From: Sphingomonas sp. G-3-2-10
GTDB lineage: Bacteria; Pseudomonadota; Alphaproteobacteria; Sphingomonadales; Sphingomonadaceae
NCBI RefSeq assembly: GCF_012927115.1
Contig: NZ_JABBFY010000002.1
Location: 558,001 to 622,000 of the forward strand
Length of the DNA stretch: 64,000 nt
Reading direction: 5' to 3'
Both the position numbers and the translations under genes were made by a program. The first letter of the stretch is position 1. Each line of letters begins with the position of its first letter. Below, piece by piece: positions 27,082 to 35,418 of the stretch. The notes beneath the pieces are model-generated. The model was not told the DNA's origin and searched no databases. It saw only the letters and a list, made by a program, of their open reading frames with translations.

Positions 27082-27614
27082 AACGCCGGGCAGCGCTGCT
27101 CAAGGGCGTCAATGTCGGCGGCAACCGCAAGCTGCCGATGGCCGATCTCCGCAAACTCGTCGAAGACCTCGGCTATGGCGATGTGAAGACCCTGCTGGCC
27201 TCAGGCAATGTCGTGTTCGACGCTCCCGGCGAGGCCACGGCTCTCGAAACAAAGCTCGAAGCCGCGCTCGAAACGCTGGGCGTGAAGACCGACATCCTGA
27301 TCCGCGACGCCGCCGACATTGCGAAGATCATCGAAGACAATCCCTTCGCCGATGCCGCGAAGGATCATCCCAATCACCTGATGGTCCATTTCCACCGCGA
27401 TCCGTTTCCGGACGGGCTGATCGAGCGCATTCCCGATCTGTACGAAGGTCCCGAACGCCTCCACGCGGTCGGCCGCACCCTCTATGTCGATTTCCCGCGC
27501 GACATCGGCCATTCGAAGCTGCCGCAAGCGATGGCCAGGGCGAAGTTCCCCAAGCTCAACACCGCGCGCAACTGGAATACCGTCACCAAATTGCTGGCGA
27601 TGCTGGAGAAATGA
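27078..27614 (+). CDS. DUF1697-domain protein
   Basis: This 178-residue protein belongs to the DUF1697 family. Markers are AALLKGVNVGGNRKLPMADL, LLASGNVVFDAPG, ILIRDAADIAKIIEDNPF and the late TARNWNTVTKLLAM. GTG 27078 overlaps the gpsA stop, so the gene is translationally coupled to gpsA. The family has no established biochemical role. Confidence 0.9.
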   Translation: MKRRAALLKGVNVGGNRKLPMADLRKLVEDLGYGDVKTLLASGNVVFDAPGEATALETKLEAALETLGVKTDILIRDAADIAKIIEDNPFADAAKDHPNHLMVHFHRDPFPDGLIERIPDLYEGPERLHAVGRTLYVDFPRDIGHSKLPQAMARAKFPKLNTARNWNTVTKLLAMLEK

Positions 27615-27619
27615 ATGAC

Positions 27620-27693
27620 GTGCTCCGGCAAGGCCGGAGCATTGACCGCCGCAAACTCGCGTGAAGCCACGACTCCGGCCTTCGCCGAAGCAC
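27620..27693. repeat. Paired palindromic intergenic repeat, copy 3
   Basis: The arms at 27620-27639 (one base shorter) and 27673-27693 match the arms of the copies at 5226 and 11476. The spacer is unrelated. It lies between the convergent DUF1697 and sdhAF4 genes, the same kind of position as the other two copies. Confidence 0.75.
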
Positions 27694-27696
27694 AAT

Positions 27697-27861
27697 TTAG
27701 AAATCGACCGCGATGCCCTTCAGCTCCCAATCGCCATAGCGCGTGGGGTCGTTGCCCAGCGGATCGTCCTGCCTTTCGGCGCGCTTCTCGTTCGGATCGG
27801 GAAGCGGCGGACTGGGCGTCAGATATTCTGGCGGCTTGAGATGCGGCGGTCGCTGGCCCAT
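27697..27861 (-). CDS. sdhAF4: DUF1674 protein, succinate dehydrogenase assembly factor 4 type
   Basis: This 54-residue gene begins MGQRPPHLKPPEYLTPSPPL and ends DPTRYGDWELKGIAVDF. The C-terminal block P-T-R-Y-G-D-W-E-x-K-G-x-A-x-D-F is the DUF1674 signature, shared with mitochondrial SDHAF4 (Sdh8), which binds the flavinylated SdhA subunit and protects it during complex II assembly. No succinate dehydrogenase genes are in the window. Its start faces the rsmB-type gene, divergently, 58 bases away. Confidence 0.88.
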   Translation of the reverse strand: MGQRPPHLKPPEYLTPSPPLPDPNEKRAERQDDPLGNDPTRYGDWELKGIAVDF

Positions 27862-27919
27862 TGGCGTTAGCCTTTAGAAGTGATCGCGCTCCAATCGGCG
27901 CGCGGACAAGCGAGGTCAA

Positions 27920-29221
27920 GTGAACCAGAGGCCCAGAAACGACAGATCGCGCGGACGGCAGGGCGAAGGCCGCCCCCAGGCCGATCCTCCCGGCGTCCCC
28001 GCCCGCCGCGCCGCGCTGCGCGTGCTCGACGGTGTATTGCGGCAAGGCAAGGCGCTCGAAGCCGCGCTCGAAGCCGCCGCACAGGGCCTCGCCCCCAACG
28101 ATCGCGGCCTCGTTCACGCCATCGCCGCCGAAACGCTGCGCCGCCTGCCGGATCTCGACGCGATGATCGACAGCGCGACCAAGCAGCCCCTGCCCGACGA
28201 CGCCAAGGCCCGCTTTGCCCTGCGCATCGCGCTGGTCCAGGCCTTCGCGCTAGGCACGCCCGGCCACGCCGCGATCTCGACCGTTCTGCCTTTGGTCGAT
28301 GGCGGCCCGCGGAAGCTGGTTCATGGCGTGTTCGGCACGCTCAGCCGCGCGAACAAGGGCCTGCCCGATCAGCCGACCCTGCCCGATCCCGTCGCGATCC
28401 GCTGGCACGCCGCATGGGGCGATCAGGGCATCGAGGACGCCGAACGCGCCATCGCGGCGCCGCCCCCGCTCGACATCACGCTGCGCAAGCCGCTCGATCT
28501 GGAAGACGCGGTCGGCCTGCTCCGTAATCATGCTCGCCTTCCGGCAGGCACCTCGGTCACCGAACTGCCTGGCTTCGAAAGCGGCGATTTCTGGGTTCAG
28601 GACCTCGCCGCCTCGCTCCCGGCCCGGCTGATCGGCGCGGGCAAGGGGAAGGCGCTCGACCTGTGCGCCGCCCCCGGGGGCAAGACGCTCCAGCTCGCCG
28701 CCGCAGGCTGGGACGTGACCGCGGTCGATCTCTCCGAACCCCGCCTCGAACGGCTCCATGAAAATCTCGCCCGCACCGGTCTGACCGCGAAGGTTATCGC
28801 CGCCGATCTGCTTAGCTGGCAGCCGAAGGAAGCCGCCGACGCGGTGCTGCTCGACGCACCCTGCTCGGCCACCGGCATCTTCCGCCGCCATCCCGACGTC
28901 CTCCACCGCGTCCGCCCCTCGATCATCGCGGAAATGGCCGAGCTTCAGGGCAAGCTGATCCACCGCGCGTCGAAATGGGTGAAGCCCGGCGGCATTTTCG
29001 TCTTCGCCACCTGCTCGCTCGAGCCGAAGGAAGGCGAAGCCCATCTCGCCCCCTTCCTCGCCGCGCGTCCCGAATTCACGATCGATCCCATCCGCCCCGA
29101 CGAGCTTCCCGAAGGCGTCACGCCCCGCGAAGACGGCACGCTGCGCACCTTGCCCGGGATGATCGCTGCCAAGGGCGGGCTGGACGGCTTCTTCATCGCG
29201 CGATTCCGCCGTTCCAACTAG
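27920..29221 (+). CDS. RsmB/NOP-family rRNA (cytosine-5) methyltransferase
   Basis: This 433-residue protein has an N-terminal NusB-like RNA-binding domain (about 28-160) and a C-terminal SAM domain with the m5C methyltransferase motifs. The SAM loop is [19 protein letters not shown], the base-binding Cys is in [17 protein letters not shown] and the catalytic Cys is in [14 protein letters not shown]. It most likely methylates C967 of 16S rRNA like RsmB, although sphingomonads can carry several NOP-family paralogues. GTG 27920 is the start. It precedes rpe. Confidence 0.92.
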   Translation: MNQRPRNDRSRGRQGEGRPQADPPGVPARRAALRVLDGVLRQGKALEAALEAAAQGLAPNDRGLVHAIAAETLRRLPDLDAMIDSATKQPLPDDAKARFALRIALVQAFALGTPGHAAISTVLPLVDGGPRKLVHGVFGTLSRANKGLPDQPTLPDPVAIRWHAAWGDQGIEDAERAIAAPPPLDITLRKPLDLEDAVGLLRNHARLPAGTSVTELPGFESGDFWVQDLAASLPARLIGAGKGKALDLCAAPGGKTLQLAAAGWDVTAVDLSEPRLERLHENLARTGLTAKVIAADLLSWQPKEAADAVLLDAPCSATGIFRRHPDVLHRVRPSIIAEMAELQGKLIHRASKWVKPGGIFVFATCSLEPKEGEAHLAPFLAARPEFTIDPIRPDELPEGVTPREDGTLRTLPGMIAAKGGLDGFFIARFRRSN

Positions 29222-29256
29222 TTGCGCCCGAGTCGCGCCATGCTAAGGATTCTCGT

Positions 29257-29916
29257 ATGCCCGCAGTCCGTATCGCCCCTTCGATCCTCTCCGCCGACTT
29301 CTCGAAACTCGGCGAGGAGATCCGCGCGATCGACGCGGCGGGGGCGGACTGGATCCATGTCGATGTGATGGACGGGCATTTTGTGCCCAACATCACCATC
29401 GGCCCGGCAGTCATCAAGGCGCTGCGCCCGCACACCGCCAAGCCGTTCGATGTCCATCTGATGATCGCGCCGGTCGATCCGATGCTGGCCGCCTTCGCCG
29501 ATGCCGGCGCGGACTGCATCTCGGTTCATCCTGAATCCGGCCCGCATCTCCACCGCACGCTCCAGACCATCAAGGGCCTCGGCAAGCGCGCGGGCGTGGT
29601 GCTCAACCCGGCAACCCCGGTGGAGTCGATCGATTACGTCATGGACATGATCGATCTGGTGCTGGTGATGAGCGTCAATCCGGGCTTCGGCGGACAGAAG
29701 TTCATCACGAGCCAGCTCGACAAGATCGCCGAGCTGCGCCGCCGCATCGACGCCAGCGGCCGCGCGATCGATCTCGAAGTCGATGGCGGCGTCGACCAGT
29801 CGAACTGCGCGCAGGTGATCGCCGCTGGCGCCGATGCGCTGGTCGCGGGCACCGCCAGCTTCACCGGCGGCCCCGCCCAATATGCCGCCAACATCGCGGC
29901 GCTTCGCGGCGGATGA
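29257..29916 (+). CDS. rpe: Ribulose-phosphate 3-epimerase
   Basis: This 219-residue TIM-barrel enzyme interconverts ribulose 5-phosphate and xylulose 5-phosphate. Markers are [33 protein letters not shown] (metal-binding His/Asp), [13 protein letters not shown] and [18 protein letters not shown] upstream supports ATG 29257; the longer frame runs through rsmB codons. Its stop overlaps the next ATG (ATGA). Confidence 0.97.
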   Translation: MPAVRIAPSILSADFSKLGEEIRAIDAAGADWIHVDVMDGHFVPNITIGPAVIKALRPHTAKPFDVHLMIAPVDPMLAAFADAGADCISVHPESGPHLHRTLQTIKGLGKRAGVVLNPATPVESIDYVMDMIDLVLVMSVNPGFGGQKFITSQLDKIAELRRRIDASGRAIDLEVDGGVDQSNCAQVIAAGADALVAGTASFTGGPAQYAANIAALRGG

Positions 29917-31646
29917 GCGACGGCCCTCCCGATTCCGGCACCGACGGGATCGAGGAAGGCAAGCGGCTGATCCGTCTCGGCGGTGACCGCGGGCTGTCGC
30001 TGGCCGATCGTATCGCCGAGCGCTTTCAGCGCATGACCTGGAGGACCCCGATCCACACCATGCGCCTGCGCGGACGTCACCCCCTCAAGCTGATCGCCGT
30101 CGCCGACGACCCGTTCATGGGCGATGTCGAGCGCGGCAATGCGCTGCTCGACGGCGTGGTCAGCTTCCGCGGCGAGGAACGTGCGATCACCGCGCTCGAT
30201 TTCGTCCGGCCCAATTTCTCGCCCGCTTTCGCCGAGCATCTCCACAGCTTCGCCTGGCTGCGCGACCTGTCCACCGTCGCCACCCGCGCCACCGCATCGC
30301 CGATCGCCGAAGCGATCATGCGCCGCTGGCTCGCCGCGCATGGCGACAAGGTCTCCGAACCCGCATGGCGCGCCGATCTGTGGGGCCGGCGCATGTTGTT
30401 CTGGACGGCGCACGCTCCGCTGATCCTGTCGAGCCCCGACCTCGTCTATCGATCGACCGTGCTCCACGCCCTGGCACGGGGGGCGCGCCATCTCGATCGC
30501 GCCGCCGATCGCGTCCAGATCGGCCCGCCACGCCTGGCCGCATGGTGCGGCGTGCTGGTTGCCGGGCTGATGATCCCCGGCGGCGACCCGCGGCGCTCGT
30601 TCGGCGAAACCGGCCTCAAGCGCGCGCTCGCCGCCTCGATGCTCAGCGACGGCGGCACGATCGGCCGCTCGCCCGCCGGGCAGCTCGATTGCGTCGTCCT
30701 GCTCGCGATGCTGTGCGAAGCCTATCTCGCCCGCCGGCTCGAACCGCCCGCGTTCGTCCAGGCCGCGCTGTCGAAGATGGTCACCGCCCTGCTCGGCGTG
30801 TGTCATGGCGACAAGGGACTTTCGAGCTGGCAGGGCAGCGGCCCCGTTTCGGGCGAGACCATCTCGCAGGTGATAGAAGCGACCGGCGTACGCACCCGCC
30901 CGCTCAAGCAGGCGCGCGAATGGGGCTATCAGCGGCTCGCCGCGCAAGGCACCGTGCTGATCATGGACGCCGCTCCGCCGCCGCTCGCCCGGCTGATCGA
31001 AGGCGGCTGCGCTTCGACGCTGGCGTTCGAACTCTCGGACGGTCCGCACCGCGTCGTCGTCAATTGCGGCGGCTCGCGCATGGCCGATGCCCGGCTGCCC
31101 GCGCAGCTGATCGAGGGCCTGCGCACCACAGCTGCCCATTCTACCCTCACCGTCGGCGACAGCAATTCAACGGCGATCCACGCCGATGGCACGCTCGGCC
31201 GCGGCGTCGCCGAAGTCGAGCTGAACCGGCAGGAAACCGACGCATCGAGCCGGATCGAGGCCAGTCATGACGGCTATGTCCGCCGCTTCGGCCTGATCCA
31301 TCGCCGCGCCATCTCGCTTGCCGCCGATGGCAAGGACGTGCGCGGCGAGGACATGCTCCTTCCCGCCGATCGCCGCCGCAAGAAGGGCACCACGCCCTTC
31401 GCGATCCGCTTCCATCTCGCCCCGGGTACCGAGATCGCGCCGACCGCCGATGGTCAGGGCGCGTTCCTCAGCCTGCCCTCGGGCGCGGTCTGGCAATTCC
31501 GTTCGCGCGGCGGCGCGCTCGCGATCGAGGATAGCGTATGGATCGACGCGAAGGGCAAACCCGTCGCGACCGAGCAGCTGGTCGTGACCGCTGAATCGCC
31601 CCCCGGCGGCGCGAACGTCACCTGGGTTTTCCACCGCGCGAAATAG
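29913..31646 (+). CDS. Heparinase II/III-family protein
   Basis: This 577-residue protein has an N-terminal helical toroid (about 45-330, with FHW-like segments replaced by [12 protein letters not shown]) and a C-terminal heparinase II/III beta-sandwich (about 350-570, with [15 protein letters not shown] and [15 protein letters not shown]). Members are polysaccharide lyases or related enzymes acting on uronic-acid polymers. No signal peptide is seen, so this copy may be cytoplasmic or exported by an unrecognised route. It is coupled to rpe by a 4-base overlap. The substrate is unknown. Confidence 0.88.
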   Translation: MSDGPPDSGTDGIEEGKRLIRLGGDRGLSLADRIAERFQRMTWRTPIHTMRLRGRHPLKLIAVADDPFMGDVERGNALLDGVVSFRGEERAITALDFVRPNFSPAFAEHLHSFAWLRDLSTVATRATASPIAEAIMRRWLAAHGDKVSEPAWRADLWGRRMLFWTAHAPLILSSPDLVYRSTVLHALARGARHLDRAADRVQIGPPRLAAWCGVLVAGLMIPGGDPRRSFGETGLKRALAASMLSDGGTIGRSPAGQLDCVVLLAMLCEAYLARRLEPPAFVQAALSKMVTALLGVCHGDKGLSSWQGSGPVSGETISQVIEATGVRTRPLKQAREWGYQRLAAQGTVLIMDAAPPPLARLIEGGCASTLAFELSDGPHRVVVNCGGSRMADARLPAQLIEGLRTTAAHSTLTVGDSNSTAIHADGTLGRGVAEVELNRQETDASSRIEASHDGYVRRFGLIHRRAISLAADGKDVRGEDMLLPADRRRKKGTTPFAIRFHLAPGTEIAPTADGQGAFLSLPSGAVWQFRSRGGALAIEDSVWIDAKGKPVATEQLVVTAESPPGGANVTWVFHRAK

Positions 31647-31997
31647 CGGCGGCGCCGAAATCGATTGGAAATGCATACCCGGACGTCGAACCCGCCAAGG
31701 GTTCGCAAGCGCGAGCTTATGCGATGATCTGAAGCAAATTGGCGCACCCGAAGGGATTCGAACCCCTGGCCTCTGCCTTCGGAGGGCAGCGGTCAAGCCA
31801 GACTTTCGGATCCGCGATCTTAAAAGAGGCAGTAATCTGAGTGTCTTGCATGCGATGTCGGGACCTCAGTGAGTTTCCAAATTGACTTGCGTAAGCACCA
31901 CGTAAGCGGCCGGAAGCGTGCAGACCAAAGCTCGGTTGAGGTCGCCTCTAACAACGGGTTTAACTCTCTTGCTCCACGACCGTTTGCCTTCGTTCAA
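31647..31997. other. Gene-free junction region
   Basis: No convincing gene lies between the heparinase stop and the DUF892 stop. The only recognisable content is the tRNA-Arg 3' remnant at 31740-31789. The 83-codon plus-strand frame starting at 31869 has no ribosome site, ends inside the DUF892 gene and is rejected. The sequence right of the remnant is less GC-biased than the backbone. Confidence 0.6.
31740..31789 (-). other. tRNA-Arg (CCG) 3'-end remnant, probable attachment site
   Basis: On the minus strand these 50 bases read as the last part of a tRNA. The anticodon stem-loop is CTGCC-CTCCGAA-GGCAG with anticodon CCG. A normal T-arm (GGGGTTCGAATCCC) and an acceptor 3' strand ending CGCCA follow. 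The sequence 5' of this (GCTTGACCG and beyond) has no D-arm or acceptor 5' strand, so the gene is truncated precisely before the anticodon stem. Integrating elements duplicate exactly this kind of tRNA 3' segment. Confidence 0.8.
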
Positions 31998-32483
31998 TTA
32001 GCCGAGCTGGATCAGCAGACCCTTCAGCAACTGAGCCAGTTCTGCGTCGGCCGCCGCCTCCTCATCACGCGAGCGAGTGAGCGTTTGCACAGGGTCCAAA
32101 AGCTTCAGGATTTCCGCTAGGCCGATCGCGGTCTCGTAGCTCACGCGTTCCGCCTGTTTGCCCTTGCGAAACGCACCGACCATCGCGATCGCCCGCAGCG
32201 GACCGTCGGCTATCGTCTCCGAATCCCGCGCCGCATCGTCGAGAATGGCACAGAGCCATAGGTTCGGCATGGTTTCATCGTCAGGCGGCATGAGCCGGAG
32301 CAGTGCCTCCAGACGCTCGGCCTGCGTCCTGCTGCGTTCTATTTCCCCCGCCATGAATGTCCGGATCGATGCCGGCGCTTTCGGCTGCAACTCGGGAAGT
32401 CGTTGCAACCACGCACGCTCGCCTTCCAGCAAATCTTGTAGCGCGACGATTAATAAGGCTTGGGCGGTGGCGGTCTCAGACAT
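31998..32483 (-). CDS. DUF892 (YciE/YciF-type) ferritin-like protein
   Basis: This 161-residue all-helical protein resembles the DUF892/YciF ferritin-like family. An opening helix, LLIVALQDLLEGERAWLQRL, precedes a second helix with MAGEIERSRTQAERLEALLR, then ILDDAARDSETIADGPLRA and ISYETAIGLAEILK-like helices. YciF-type proteins are induced by stress and have a di-iron ferritin fold; the metal ligands are only partly evident here. ATG 32483 (MSETATAQ) is used and the upstream extension discarded. It is divergent from the alkB-type gene. Confidence 0.68.
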   Translation of the reverse strand: MSETATAQALLIVALQDLLEGERAWLQRLPELQPKAPASIRTFMAGEIERSRTQAERLEALLRLMPPDDETMPNLWLCAILDDAARDSETIADGPLRAIAMVGAFRKGKQAERVSYETAIGLAEILKLLDPVQTLTRSRDEEAAADAELAQLLKGLLIQLG

Positions 32484-32640
32484 CTCAGCACAACGCCTCG
32501 GTGACGAACCCGCTCCGCAAGACTTCACTCCGGCGTCGATTTACGAGGAAGCTGCGCTTGCTCCGCCGATGATTTCTCCCCGCGCCTTCCTATCTACACC
32601 ATTGTTAGAATAGGATAATTCGAAGTCATGGCTGCTAGTG

Positions 32641-33225
32641 ATGCGTGAGCCGGACCTGTTCGGCGTGCCGGCCATTCCCGGTCTTAAAACCGGCGATGCC
32701 GTAATAAACAGTGCCGAGGAGGAGGCCCTGATCGCGTTGATCGATCGCGAGCACCTGATGCCGTTTCGGTTTCAGGGATGGCTCGGCAAGCGACTGACGC
32801 ACTCATTTGGCTGGTCCTATGATTTCGACAATGGCAGCTTCCGCGAAACCGATCCCTTTCCCGCCTGGCTCACACCACTGCGAGACCGCGCGGCGGCGTT
32901 TGCAGAGCTGAAGCCGGAACAGCTCGTTCAGGCCCTGCTGATCCGCTATGACCCCGGCGCAGGCATCGGTTGGCACAAGGATCGCCCGGTGTTCGAACAT
33001 GTCATCGGCATTTCGCTGGGCAATGCGGCGACCATGCGGTTCCGCCGCCGTCGCGACAGCGGCTTCGAGCGTTTGGCTGTCCCGCTGGCACCCCGGTCGA
33101 TCTACCATCTCTCCGGCGAGATACGGCAGGAATGGGAGCACAGCATCGCGCCGATGGATCTGCCGCGATGGTCGATCACGTTCAGGAGTCTCCGCGCACA
33201 AGCCGTCGAGAAATCTCGTGATTAA
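32641..33225 (+). CDS. AlkB-like 2-oxoglutarate/Fe(II) dioxygenase
   Basis: This 194-residue dioxygenase probably removes alkyl lesions from DNA or RNA bases. The iron ligands are visible: H112 and D114 in WHKDRP and H167 in EHSIAP. The 2-oxoglutarate-binding arginines follow in RWSITFRSLR. LIRYDPGAGIGWHKD is the family's typical strand, and SLGNAATMRFRRR forms the substrate side. ATG 32641 is chosen over the adjacent GTG. Its last bases overlap the next gene, and exonuclease III follows convergently, so this is a DNA-repair cluster. Confidence 0.92.
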   Translation: MREPDLFGVPAIPGLKTGDAVINSAEEEALIALIDREHLMPFRFQGWLGKRLTHSFGWSYDFDNGSFRETDPFPAWLTPLRDRAAAFAELKPEQLVQALLIRYDPGAGIGWHKDRPVFEHVIGISLGNAATMRFRRRRDSGFERLAVPLAPRSIYHLSGEIRQEWEHSIAPMDLPRWSITFRSLRAQAVEKSRD

Positions 33226-33538
33226 GAAGTATCCGGTGACTCCCGACGGCCGCTATTTCGTGGTGCGGGGCCGGCTGTGGCGCGCCACGAATCCCGCGCT
33301 GAGCGAGACGAATCGTGCGACTCTCGTCGATGCGCTGATGGACGCCCGGCGCGCAGTCGGAAGGGCGAAGCGAGCGGGTGACGCCGATGCCGAACGGCAG
33401 GCGCGCGATGCAGTCGATCAGGCGAAACATGGGCTTGGCGAGCGAGGCCCGGTCTGGTGGGAGGACGGCGCACCCGATTTCAATCGCCGCATGGCGCGAA
33501 ACACGCTCTACGCCGACTGGTTCGCCCGCCTCGATTAG
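33218..33538 (+). CDS. Conserved hypothetical protein coupled to AlkB
   Basis: This 106-residue protein starts at GTG 33218, eight bases inside the alkB-type gene. It begins IKKYPVTPDGRYFVVRGRLW, followed by RATNPALSETNRATLVDALM, a charged helix RRAVGRAKRAGDADAERQAR and a C-terminal VWWEDGAPDFNRRMARNT. The N-terminal block looks like a small beta-hairpin nucleic-acid-binding motif, and the rest is a coiled helix. I recall similar genes next to alkB homologues but can assign no function. It converges with xth, overlapping by 4 bases. Confidence 0.75.
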   Translation: MIKKYPVTPDGRYFVVRGRLWRATNPALSETNRATLVDALMDARRAVGRAKRAGDADAERQARDAVDQAKHGLGERGPVWWEDGAPDFNRRMARNTLYADWFARLD

Positions 33539-34329
33539 CGCCGCTTGCGCTTAGGTTTATCCGATAGCTCGATCCACACCGGCGCATGATCGCTGGTTTT
33601 CTCCCAGCCCCGCACATGCCGATCGACCTGCGCATCGACGAGCCGCCCGGCAAGCGCAGGACTCAGCAGCAGATGATCGATCCGCAGCCCTGCATCGCGC
33701 GTATAAGCATTCCGGAAATAGTCCCAGAAGGTGTAGATGACTTCGTCCGGATGCATCGTGCGCAGTGCGTCGGTCCAGCCCTGCGCAGTCAGCCGGAAGA
33801 AGGCATCGCGCACCTCCGGCGCGAACAGCGCATCGTCGAGCCAGCGCTCCGGTTTATACACGTCCCGTTCGGTCGGCATGATGTTGAAGTCCCCGGCCAG
33901 CATCACGGGGAGACCGCTTTCGAGCAAGCCTGCGGCGTGCTCGATCAACCGCTCGAACCATTTTAGCTTATAGTCGAACTTGAGTCCGGGCCGCGGATTG
34001 CCGTTCGGCAGATAGAGGCCAGCGATCAGGATGCCGTTCACCGCCGCCTCGATATAGCGGCTCTGCAAGACATCGGGATCGCCCGGCAGACCGCGCCTCG
34101 TTTCATGGATCGGCCCGACACGGCTGAGCATCGCGACGCCGTTCCAGCTTTTCTGGCCATGCCAGATGACGTCATAGCCGAGATCGCGGATCGGCGCTTC
34201 GGGGAACTTCTCGTCCGGTGCCTTCAATTCCTGAAGGCAAACAATGTCAGGCGCGGCTTCTTGCAGCCAGCGCAGCAGCACGGGCAGGCGGCCGTTCACG
34301 CCATTCACATTGTAGGTGGCGATCTTCAT
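33535..34329 (-). CDS. xthA: Exodeoxyribonuclease III
   Basis: This 264-residue AP endonuclease/3' exonuclease has the expected motifs: KIATYNVNGVNGR, CLQELKAPDEKFPE (metal-binding Glu), LPVMLAGDFNIMP, FWDYFRNAYTRDAGLRIDH and the terminal TSDHAPVWIEL with the catalytic Asp-His. A basic C-terminal tail (KPKRKRR) may aid DNA binding. With the AlkB-type gene it forms a base-damage repair pair. It is likely an accessory paralogue of the chromosomal enzyme, which is not visible here. Confidence 0.95.
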   Translation of the reverse strand: MKIATYNVNGVNGRLPVLLRWLQEAAPDIVCLQELKAPDEKFPEAPIRDLGYDVIWHGQKSWNGVAMLSRVGPIHETRRGLPGDPDVLQSRYIEAAVNGILIAGLYLPNGNPRPGLKFDYKLKWFERLIEHAAGLLESGLPVMLAGDFNIMPTERDVYKPERWLDDALFAPEVRDAFFRLTAQGWTDALRTMHPDEVIYTFWDYFRNAYTRDAGLRIDHLLLSPALAGRLVDAQVDRHVRGWEKTSDHAPVWIELSDKPKRKRR

Positions 34330-34431
34330 CCGGGGTCAAAGCGTCCGGGCGGGAACTCGTTCCAGCGCCGCTCTCGCAACCCGAACCGGAGTGCTGCGTT
34401 CGAATCCACCGCTAGGCGATGGAGCAGATCG

Positions 34432-34650
34432 ATGTCCGATAAACAACCGATGCAAGCCGATGGCGGCGGCAAGCAGAAACCCCACTCTGGTTCGGCAGAC
34501 GGAAACGCTCCCGGAAAGGACAACGCAGGCGAAAGCGGTGGAGGTGCCTACCCTAACCCGCATACCGGCAAAGAACGTGGCGAGTTCGATGGTGGACAGA
34601 GCGAGAAAGCATATAGTGGCCCGGACAATCCCAACGCCACGACCGAATAA
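34432..34650 (+). CDS. Small disordered glycine-rich protein
   Basis: This 72-residue hydrophilic protein is rich in Gly, Asn, Ser and charged residues (MSDKQPMQADGGGKQKPHSG, then GNAPGKDNAGESGGG and PHTGKERGEFDGGQ). GGAG upstream of ATG 34432 supports the start. It has no hydrophobic core and no known domain. The composition resembles stress-induced hydrophilins, which is a compositional impression only. It faces a small convergent gene at 34654. Confidence 0.65.
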   Translation: MSDKQPMQADGGGKQKPHSGSADGNAPGKDNAGESGGGAYPNPHTGKERGEFDGGQSEKAYSGPDNPNATTE

Positions 34651-34653
34651 GCA

Positions 34654-34833
34654 TCATTCCTTTTCGTCGTCTCTATCGCGATGGGGCAGCCATTCGACGG
34701 CCTCGAGCTGCTTGAGCAAGTCGGCAAAATCCTCCGCGTCCGATACCGGATAGGCGCGGGCAAACCCGCTCCCCAGTCGCTGGAGATCGAGGTCCGTCAG
34801 GAAGCCCACTGCTACAATCTTCTGCGATGCCAT
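34654..34833 (-). CDS. Small hypothetical protein
   Basis: This 59-residue ORF begins MASQKIVAVGFLTDLDLQRL and continues SGFARAYPVSDAEDFADLL, ending in an acidic tail with HRDRDDEKE. The composition (a beta strand, an amphipathic helix, a charged end) and codon use look like a folded small protein rather than chance. No ribosome site is strong. It converges with the disordered-protein gene three bases away. No family is recognised. Confidence 0.55.
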   Translation of the reverse strand: MASQKIVAVGFLTDLDLQRLGSGFARAYPVSDAEDFADLLKQLEAVEWLPHRDRDDEKE

Positions 34834-34956
34834 GGCTGATCCGGGATTAAGGTTGCGGGCACAACGTCACACAATGACATCGGTGCCATCCATTTCAGGA
34901 TTGGAACGGGCGAAACCGAAGCCTGAACCGGACGTTCACATGCAGAGAGGTGACTC

Positions 34957-35151
34957 ATGACCGACGATACCCGCACTGAAACGCAGCCCCGTCCCAATCT
35001 TTCGACCGAGCCGGGCTTCAAGCCTCACGCGCCAAACGAGGAAACCGAAACCCAGCCGCGGCGGAATATCTCGACCGAGCATCAGCGGGAAGGCGATGCT
35101 CGCAGCCCGAGCGATACGCTCGATCGCGGCCAGCCTCATCAGAACGATTAA
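34957..35151 (+). CDS. Small disordered protein with internal repeat
   Basis: This 64-residue hydrophilic protein contains an imperfect 12-residue duplication (TETQPRPNLSTE and TETQPRRNISTE). The remainder is polar (GDARSPSDTLDRGQPHQND). AGAGG upstream supports ATG 34957. It probably belongs with the DUF6894 and Crp genes downstream, which follow at 15 bases and in overlap. No family or function is recognised. Confidence 0.6.
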   Translation: MTDDTRTETQPRPNLSTEPGFKPHAPNEETETQPRRNISTEHQREGDARSPSDTLDRGQPHQND

Positions 35152-35166
35152 GGGGCAGCATCGCGA

Positions 35167-35418
35167 ATGCCGAGATTTCACATCAATATTCACAATGGCA
35201 CCGGCGAAACTCGGGACGAGGAGGGACAGGATTTTCCCGGTCTGGCCGAGGCGGAGCGTAGTGCGATCGAAGGCGTTCGTTCGATCCTTGGCGAAGAGGT
35301 GAGTTCGGGCCGGATCGATTTGAGCGGCCGGGTAGAAATCACCAATCCGGCGGGAGAAATCCTGTGTACTATCCCCTTCGGTGAGGCAGTCCGGCTGCAG
35401 CGACCGGCGACCAAATGA
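35167..35418 (+). CDS. DUF6894-family protein
   Basis: This 83-residue protein (MPRFHINIHNGTGETRDEEG, then FPGLAEAERSAIEGVRSILG and GRVEITNPAGEIL) matches the DUF6894 pattern: a short beta strand, a conserved D-E-E-G turn, an E-A helix and a C-terminal strand. These are common in sphingomonads and rhizobia and often precede Crp or stress genes. The role is unknown. Its stop overlaps the start of the Crp-type gene (ATGA). Confidence 0.8.
   Translation: MPRFHINIHNGTGETRDEEGQDFPGLAEAERSAIEGVRSILGEEVSSGRIDLSGRVEITNPAGEILCTIPFGEAVRLQRPATK

Noticed and set aside
31869..32120. 83-codon plus-strand ORF next to the tRNA remnant, considered as an integrase remnant
   Set aside because: No integrase motif or ribosome site, and its 3' part is antisense to the DUF892 gene.
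34903..34937. GGAAC...GTT resembling an EcfG promoter before the 34957 gene
   Set aside because: The spacing is about 25 bases instead of 16-17, so it does not fit the promoter.
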